Source of the DNA: Gemmataceae bacterium
Lineage (GTDB): Bacteria > Planctomycetota > Planctomycetia > Gemmatales > Gemmataceae
Length of the DNA stretch: 64,000 nt
Direction of reading: 5' to 3'
NCBI GenBank assembly: GCA_901538445.1
Contig: LR594584.1
Coordinates: 310,001 to 374,000 of the forward strand
Position 1 is the stretch's first letter; each line of letters starts with the position of its first letter. The notes below the pieces were generated by a model. That model was not told the origin of the DNA, made no database searches, and saw only the letters and a list, made by a program, of their open reading frames with translations. This document shows positions 58,825 through 64,000 of this stretch, in pieces. The position numbers and the translations under genes are program-made.

Positions 58825-60867
58825 TCAGAACAGCAGGATCACCTCGGCGAAGATGGACATGAGCGGGTTCACCTTCTCGTCCTTCTTGTTATAGAGCTGG
58901 CGGAACCCGGCCCCGGGGATCAGCGTCGAGATCCCGCCCATGATGATCGCGTTGTTATTGAGCCGGGGCCGCCACTCGATGCCGCTGCTCAGGTCGGTGC
59001 CGATGTACCGGTCGATGTTGCTCTGGAACACGAACGTCTCCAGCGACGCGGTCTTGTCGAAGAACAGTGCGTTGGCGTTGTTGATGATCCGGTACCGCGG
59101 GGTGATGTCGAAGTCCACGCCCGCGTTGATGAGCCACAGGCCCGGGTTCACGAAGTTGCTCTGGCCCTGGATCCGGCTCGACCGCAGGTTCGCGTACTGG
59201 CTCTGGTCGTTGGTCAGCCCGACCCCGAACAGCGGGATCCGCTGCCGCCGCCAGAAGCTGAACTCGCCGCCGAAGTTCATGTTGTCGAAGATGCCGTCGA
59301 ACCCCGTCGCGTGCGAGTTGTTCGGGTTCCCGTCGCCCGACTGGTACAGGCCGCTGGTCCGGAACCGCGCCCAGTCCCGGTCGTAGGACAGCTCGACCGC
59401 CGCGAGCTGGGCGGAGATCTGCTGCGGGACGCCGGCGAGCGGGTTCCGGGTGTCGTGCCCGATGACCCAGTAGAACACGTGCGAGATGTTGTACCGGCCG
59501 ATGTGGCCGTCGCCGGCCAGGCCGAAGTACAGCGCGTCCACCGTGTGCTTCTGGAACACGCCGACCGGGTCCGGGCGGACCAGGAACCCGTTGTTGTCGA
59601 AGTAGAAGCTCTGGTTGTCGTTGTTGTAGTGGAAGCTCGCCTCGGCCGTGTACCCGGGGAAGATGAAGTCCTGGCGGTACAGGTTGGCGATCACGATGTT
59701 CTGGTCGCGGCCGGAGAACGCGTTGAGCTGGCTGTTCGTCTCCTTCTGCCGGGGCCGGAAGTACGCGAGGTTGTACTGGGTCCGGTTCCCGTCCAGGTTC
59801 CCGAAGAACCGCACGCCGGTGTTCACGTCGCTGAAGATGAACCCGCGGAAGTCGCTGGTGAACGGCTGCGAGCCGGCCCGGACCGACACGAAGTCGTACT
59901 CGGGGCTCAGGTCCGCGATCTTGTACTCCGCGAAGTACTCCTGGAGCGTGGTCCAGGTCCGGTTGCGGATCGTCCCCTTCCGCACGTCGGGGCTCACGAC
60001 GGCGAGTTCCTGCACGCTCAGCGTGTTCACGTTGAACGCCGGGGTCAGCTTGACCCGCCAATCGACCGGCTTGAACGCGGCGTCGCCGTGGAACAGCTCG
60101 AACGACGCGGTCACCAGGTTCGAGTACGCGAACTGGCCGGGCCGCCCGAAGAAATCGACGGTGTTTTCACGGGCCGTGCTCTCGAACGGCGTCGTCGCCG
60201 TCGGGATCGACCGGCCCTCGAACAGCGTGCTCACCACGCCCGTGAAGTTGAAGAACGTGTGCTGCCCGAGGATCGGGTAGTCGCCCTTCAGCACGTTCTG
60301 GTTGAACGGGTCGAACCACCGGCCCTGCTGGTACGGGTAGTCGGCGACCTTGGGGTGTCCGAAGCCGTACCGGTCCCACTCGGGGAACCCGAGCCGCCAC
60401 CGGTCCTCGATGGTGTCGTACTCCTCGTTGTTGCCCGACCGCGGCTTCACCCCGCTCTGCCCGGCGAACCCGAGGGCCGGGAAGTACACGTAGTTCGCCA
60501 GGGTGGGCATTTCGACCTCCTGCGGCGACCCCGGTTTGGGCGCCGGGTCGAGGAGGCGGTTGAGCGGGTCGCGGCTCTCGACCGGCGGCAGCCCGGGGGC
60601 CGCACCGGGCGGCTGCGCCGGGGCGACCGGGCGAACGGCGGTCGGGGCCCCGCCGGTGAGCGGCGGCAGCGCCTGCGGCACGCGCCCCGGGAGATCGACC
60701 CGCACCGGGTTGGGCGGGAGCGCGGGCGGCGCGACCCGGCCCGGTTCCCGCACGGCCCCGCCCTGCGGCGGCTGCCCGGCCCTCAGGTCCGCCGCGCTGA
60801 CGGCGATCGCCCCGATCCCCAGGACGCCGGCCGCGGCCCACCTTCCCCACTGTGACAGCCGGCCCAT
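58825..60867 (-). CDS. Outer-membrane beta-barrel protein
   Basis: 680 residues. A signal peptide (AAAGVLGIGAIAVSAADLRA) is followed by a 100-residue Pro-rich linker. The rest is alternating aromatic/polar strands separated by tight Asn/Gly/Asp turns (AYFRPRQKETNSQLNAFSGR, FHYNNDNQSFYFDNNGF and similar), ending in IFAEVILLF with a C-terminal Phe, as in porin-like barrels. It is rich in Asn, Tyr and Phe, unlike the other genes here. Probably a large channel or receptor; the ligand is unknown. Confidence 0.85.
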   Translation of the reverse strand: MGRLSQWGRWAAAGVLGIGAIAVSAADLRAGQPPQGGAVREPGRVAPPALPPNPVRVDLPGRVPQALPPLTGGAPTAVRPVAPAQPPGAAPGLPPVESRDPLNRLLDPAPKPGSPQEVEMPTLANYVYFPALGFAGQSGVKPRSGNNEEYDTIEDRWRLGFPEWDRYGFGHPKVADYPYQQGRWFDPFNQNVLKGDYPILGQHTFFNFTGVVSTLFEGRSIPTATTPFESTARENTVDFFGRPGQFAYSNLVTASFELFHGDAAFKPVDWRVKLTPAFNVNTLSVQELAVVSPDVRKGTIRNRTWTTLQEYFAEYKIADLSPEYDFVSVRAGSQPFTSDFRGFIFSDVNTGVRFFGNLDGNRTQYNLAYFRPRQKETNSQLNAFSGRDQNIVIANLYRQDFIFPGYTAEASFHYNNDNQSFYFDNNGFLVRPDPVGVFQKHTVDALYFGLAGDGHIGRYNISHVFYWVIGHDTRNPLAGVPQQISAQLAAVELSYDRDWARFRTSGLYQSGDGNPNNSHATGFDGIFDNMNFGGEFSFWRRQRIPLFGVGLTNDQSQYANLRSSRIQGQSNFVNPGLWLINAGVDFDITPRYRIINNANALFFDKTASLETFVFQSNIDRYIGTDLSSGIEWRPRLNNNAIIMGGISTLIPGAGFRQLYNKKDEKVNPLMSIFAEVILLF

Positions 60868-61036
60868 GCGCTCCCCCCCATCAAAGGTTTCCCACGATTG
60901 CATCGGACGGCACCCGTGCCGGGGATGAGGATTCTTCCCGGCGTGCGGGTGATTCCGGCAAATCGGGCGATTCCGTGGAGTTTCCGCGCCGAGCGGCCGA
61001 TTTCACTCAAGTCACCTGACCGTCGGAGGGGGCGTC

Positions 61037-63406
61037 ATGTCGAACGAGAAGGGCCGGACGCGACTGAAGTGCGAGCACCTGGACGCGAGGCACGCTCCGG
61101 CCGTCGCCACGCTCGCCGGCGGGGTCCTCACGGTCACCGGCGACGCGACCGCGGACCGCATCCGCATCACCCCGGAAGGGGACGCGATTCAGGTACTCGA
61201 CGGCACCGTGGTCCTGGGCCAGTTCGCGGCCGCGGACGTCGCGACCATCGTGGTCAACGGCGGCGACGGGAACGACACGCTCCAGGTCAGCAACCTGCTC
61301 GTGGTCCCGGTCACGTTCAACGGCGGCAACGGGAACGACAAGCTCGTGGGCGGCGGCGGCGGGGCCGTGCTGAACGGCGACGCGGGCAGCGACCAGCTCA
61401 CCGGCGGCCTCTCGGGCACGGTGTTCGACCCCGGGGCCGGGGCCGACCGCCTCTACCGCGTCGAGCAGACCGACGTGGTCAACAACCTCGGGCCGGACGA
61501 CCAGGTGCTGATGGAGAACCCGCTCCCGGTGCCGAAGTCGCCGGACTCGGAGTTCATGACCGCGAGCGAGGTGGACACGATCATCCGCCGGGCCGCGGCC
61601 GCCTCGGCCAGCAACGACGCCATCATCGTCATCACCGACCGCAACGGCCGCATCCTCGGGGTGCGGGTCGAGGACGGGGTCGCCCCGGAGATCACCTCGG
61701 ACCCGTCCCGGCTCGTGTTCGCGATCGACGGCGCCGTGTCGCTGGCCCGCACCGGCGCGTTCTTCGGCAACAACGCGGCCCCGCTCACCAGCCGCACCGT
61801 CCGGTCGCTCAGCCAGTCCACGATCACCCAGCGCGAGGTCGAGTCGCTCCCGTACGTCACCGACCCGAACTCGACGGTCCGCGGGCCGGGGTTCGTCGCG
61901 CCGGTCGGCATCAACGGGCACTTCCCGCCGGGGGTCGTGAACACCCCGCAGGTCGACCTGTTCAACATCGAGCACACGAACCGCGACGGCACGTACAGCC
62001 CCGGCCCGGACCGCATCATCGGCACCGCGGACGACGAGCTGCGGACCAACCGGTTCAACATCGACTCGGCCTTCGTCCCGCCGGGGGCCGGGTTGTTCCC
62101 GCCGGACTCCTACGGGGTCGAGTCGGGCGTGGCCCCGCGGACCGCCAACGGGATCCCGATCGCACAGAACCGCGGGATCGCGACGCTCCCGGGCGGCATC
62201 CCGATCTTCAAGAACGGCCAGGTGGTCGGCGGCATCGGCGTGTTCTTCCCGGGCAAGACCGGGTACGCGACCGAGTCGAACTCGTCGCTGAGCGTGACGT
62301 TCGACCCGACCAAGCCGGACCGGACGCTCGAGGCCGAGTGGATCGCCTACGCGGCCGTCGGCGGCACGATCAACTCCGTGTCGCCGGGGGTTAACCCGGT
62401 GCCGATCGGGCCGATCGCCGGGGTCGCGGTGCCGACCGGGTACGGGCTCCCGACCGGCCGCATCGACCTCGTCGGCATCCAGCTCGACATCTTCGGCCCC
62501 GGCGGGGTGGCCGGGATCAACACGGTGCTCAACGTCGGCAGCATCGTCGGCCGCGGCGACCCGCTCGGCGCGAACCAGGTGATCGTGGCCGGCGACCCGA
62601 ACCTGACCCGCGACGGGCTCACCGTCCCCGAGGGGTGGCTGGTGGTCCCGCACGACGGGGTCGGGATCAAGGCCGCGGACGTGATGCAGATCATCACCCA
62701 GGGCATCAACCAGGCGAACGTGACCCGGGCCGCGATCCGGCTCCCGCTCGGCACGCGGACCAAGATGGTGTTCGCCGTCTCGGACCTCGAGGGGAACATC
62801 GTCGGCCTGTACCGCGACCCGGACGCGACCGTGTTCTCGATCGACGTCGCCGTGGCGAAGGCCCGCAACGTCGCGTACTACGCGAACCCGGCGCAGCTCC
62901 AGGCCGTGGACCAGCTCGACGGCGTCCCGGCCGGCACCGCGTTCGAGGCCCGCACGTTCCGGTACCTGGCGCTGCCGCGGTTCCCGGAGAGCGTGCAAGG
63001 CGCGCCGCCCGGCCCGTTCTCGCAGCTCAACGACGGCGGCGTGGACCCGCTCCTGGGCATCACCGTCGGCAACCCGCTCCCGGCCTCGGCGTACCAGAGC
63101 GTCCTCGGGTACGACTCGTTCAACCCGGGCACCAACTTCCGCGCCCCGACCGACATCAAGAACCAGAACGGCATCGTGTTCTTCCCGGGCGCGGCCCCGG
63201 TGTACACGAACGTGAGCGCCGGCGGGCAGCGGGTGCTCATCGGCGGCCTCGGGGTCAGCGGCGACGGCGTGGACCAGGACGACGTGATGACCATCGGGGG
63301 CCAGGCCGGGTACAACGTGCCGGCCAACATCCTCCGGGCCGACCAGGTGCTGTACCGCGGGGTGCGGCTCCCGTACCAGAAGACCAACCGCAACCCGGAG
63401 GGTTGA
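61037..63406 (+). CDS. Two-domain GlcG/HbpS-like protein with calcium-binding-like N-terminus
   Basis: 789 residues. The N-terminal 120 residues include GGDGNDTLQVSN and GGNGNDKLVGG, the nonapeptide calcium motifs of RTX-type proteins. Two GlcG/HbpS-like domains follow: TASEVDTIIRRAAAASASND to VFAIDGAVSLARTGAFFG, and KAADVMQIITQGINQANVTR to VFSIDVAVAKARNVAYY. Each has a large insertion of Pro/Gly/Asn-rich loops. Members of this family include haem-binding HbpS. No classical signal peptide is seen; planctomycete proteins starting in this way are often exported. Confidence 0.82.
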   Translation: MSNEKGRTRLKCEHLDARHAPAVATLAGGVLTVTGDATADRIRITPEGDAIQVLDGTVVLGQFAAADVATIVVNGGDGNDTLQVSNLLVVPVTFNGGNGNDKLVGGGGGAVLNGDAGSDQLTGGLSGTVFDPGAGADRLYRVEQTDVVNNLGPDDQVLMENPLPVPKSPDSEFMTASEVDTIIRRAAAASASNDAIIVITDRNGRILGVRVEDGVAPEITSDPSRLVFAIDGAVSLARTGAFFGNNAAPLTSRTVRSLSQSTITQREVESLPYVTDPNSTVRGPGFVAPVGINGHFPPGVVNTPQVDLFNIEHTNRDGTYSPGPDRIIGTADDELRTNRFNIDSAFVPPGAGLFPPDSYGVESGVAPRTANGIPIAQNRGIATLPGGIPIFKNGQVVGGIGVFFPGKTGYATESNSSLSVTFDPTKPDRTLEAEWIAYAAVGGTINSVSPGVNPVPIGPIAGVAVPTGYGLPTGRIDLVGIQLDIFGPGGVAGINTVLNVGSIVGRGDPLGANQVIVAGDPNLTRDGLTVPEGWLVVPHDGVGIKAADVMQIITQGINQANVTRAAIRLPLGTRTKMVFAVSDLEGNIVGLYRDPDATVFSIDVAVAKARNVAYYANPAQLQAVDQLDGVPAGTAFEARTFRYLALPRFPESVQGAPPGPFSQLNDGGVDPLLGITVGNPLPASAYQSVLGYDSFNPGTNFRAPTDIKNQNGIVFFPGAAPVYTNVSAGGQRVLIGGLGVSGDGVDQDDVMTIGGQAGYNVPANILRADQVLYRGVRLPYQKTNRNPEG

Positions 63407-63415
63407 CGCCGAGGG

Positions 63416-63499
63416 CGTTCCGCGTTTCGCGTTCAAAGTTCGACGTGGGCAGGCCGGACCGTCGAGGAACGCGAAACCCGGAACGCGAAACGCGGAACG
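63416..63499. repeat. Palindromic repeat, AACGCGAAACG family, copy 2
   Basis: CGTTCCGCGTTTCGCGTTCA (63416 onward) faces GAACGCGAAACCCGGAACGC...AACG (to 63499) around a 24-base centre. Starts 10 bp after the stop at 63406. Confidence 0.85.
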
Positions 63500-63542
63500 G
63501 TTGAAGTGAGGCCGGGGAACGGGCGATGAATGGTGAACGGAC

Positions 63543-63562
63543 CCCCGGGCCGGAGCCCGGGG
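63543..63562. terminator. GC-rich hairpin upstream of the last gene
   Basis: CCCCGGGC and GCCCGGGG with a four-base loop, 30 bp before the last gene's ATG. It could terminate the preceding transcript or act as a leader hairpin of the next. Confidence 0.5.
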
Positions 63563-63591
63563 CCGGTCGCGTTCACCCCGAGGGCCCGCGC

Positions 63592-64000
63592 ATGATGCGC
63601 TCGTTCGTCGCCGCGGCGCTGGTGTGCGCCGCCCCCACCTTCGCGTTCGCCCAGCAGCGGTTCGTCGAGCGGACGCCGCCCGACCGGATCCCCCGCGTCA
63701 ACACGATGGAGCGGGCCGGGTACTCCACCAGCGTCAAGCCGCACGCCATCCCGTCGCAGTTGCCGCAGATCACCGGCGGGTACGTCGGCGGGGCGAAGCT
63801 GTTCCACGGGAACCGGCCGCTCGCGAAGGGCGCGTACTCGGCACCCGGAGCGGTCGCGGTCGGCACCTACGGAACGGACTACGCGGGCATTACGATCCGG
63901 CCGGGGCGGGTGTTCCTCGCGCCGTCCTACGACCCGTCGATCGGGCCGACGATCGCGAACTCGTACCGGGCCGAGGGGCCGGTGGTGCCGGACGTGTTCG
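63592..64000 (+). CDS. Secreted protein, C-terminus beyond window
   Basis: 136 codons are visible. MMRSFVAAALVCAAPTFAFA is a clear signal peptide, followed by QQRFVERTPPDR. The mature part is Gly/Tyr/Pro-rich with short repeated turns (GGYVGGAKLFHGNRPLAKG, GTYGTDYAGITIRPGR). No known domain is evident in the visible portion. Part of the mature region is likely disordered or beta-rich. Confidence 0.75.
   Translation, partial: MMRSFVAAALVCAAPTFAFAQQRFVERTPPDRIPRVNTMERAGYSTSVKPHAIPSQLPQITGGYVGGAKLFHGNRPLAKGAYSAPGAVAVGTYGTDYAGITIRPGRVFLAPSYDPSIGPTIANSYRAEGPVVPDVF

Noticed and set aside
58762-60855. Plus-strand open frame of 697 codons
   Set aside because: Val/Arg/Glu-rich shadow of the beta-barrel gene, which has a signal peptide and a C-terminal Phe on the minus strand.
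61007-63436. Minus-strand open frame of 809 codons
   Set aside because: Shadow of the GlcG-domain gene; Arg/Val/Asp/His-rich with no recognisable motif.

Overview
The window reads as chromosomal DNA of a Gemmata-like planctomycete. The clues are very high GC with strong third-position GC, FHA and Ser/Thr-kinase proteins, a soluble FtsH in a multi-gene cluster, a sulfotransferase, a DUF4058-type protein, Pro/Ala-rich exported proteins, and envelope genes (kdsB, a beta-barrel protein) of an outer-membrane organism. Assignment below family level is not possible by eye. No rRNA, transposase, CRISPR array or phage gene was recognised, and no tRNA was noticed.

1-8.8 kb is one minus-strand transcription unit: rtcA, a radical SAM protein, two uncharacterised proteins, a membrane-less FtsH-like AAA+ zinc protease, an 89-aa peptide and a very large protein that runs off the left edge. 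Several of its gene junctions are filled by a different palindromic repeat. 8.9-19.2 kb is mostly housekeeping: an orphan MoxR ATPase, a sulfotransferase, dnaX-ybaB-recR-rpoN, an acyl-CoA carboxylase beta subunit, an ankyrin protein and a DraRnl-type RNA ligase. 19.5-24.5 kb is a plus-strand operon of vWA protein, kinase-FHA, zinc-ribbon/FHA, PPP-type phosphatase and MoxR ATPase. Together with the FtsH cluster it supplies the three parts of what I recall as FtsH-vWA-MoxR 'ternary' conflict or signalling systems. RNA-repair enzymes (RtcA, RNA ligase) flank both halves.

24.6-34.2 kb carries a Flp pilin, ilvD, a DUF4058-type protein, a nucleotidyltransferase, a ParD/ParE pair whose toxin lacks a normal start codon, a threonine dehydratase-like enzyme, a Dus enzyme, an Ntn-type acyltransferase, queC and an FHA protein. 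34.4-49.9 kb carries a lipoprotein glycosidase-like protein, an arginase-fold enzyme, a degenerate M24 protein, exported proteins, a plant-type fabI, a cupredoxin, pyrG, kdsB, an HTH regulator, a sigma-70-type factor divergent from a CarH-like B12 regulator, and an aminotransferase preceded by what looks like a leader-peptide attenuator. 50.3-64 kb carries a 1346-aa FHA/coiled-coil/pseudokinase protein, a membrane spermidine-synthase-like fusion, a HEAT-like exported protein, a beta-barrel protein, a two-domain GlcG/HbpS-like protein and the start of a secreted protein.

Two features run through the window. First, palindromic repeats of several sequence families sit between genes, and at least two lie in frame inside genes. 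Second, there are several regulatory signals: an A9 slippery run in dnaX with stops in both alternative frames, a consensus sigma-54 promoter inside recR upstream of rpoN, and the attenuator at 50 kb. All gene calls are from reading the sequence; no database search was run.
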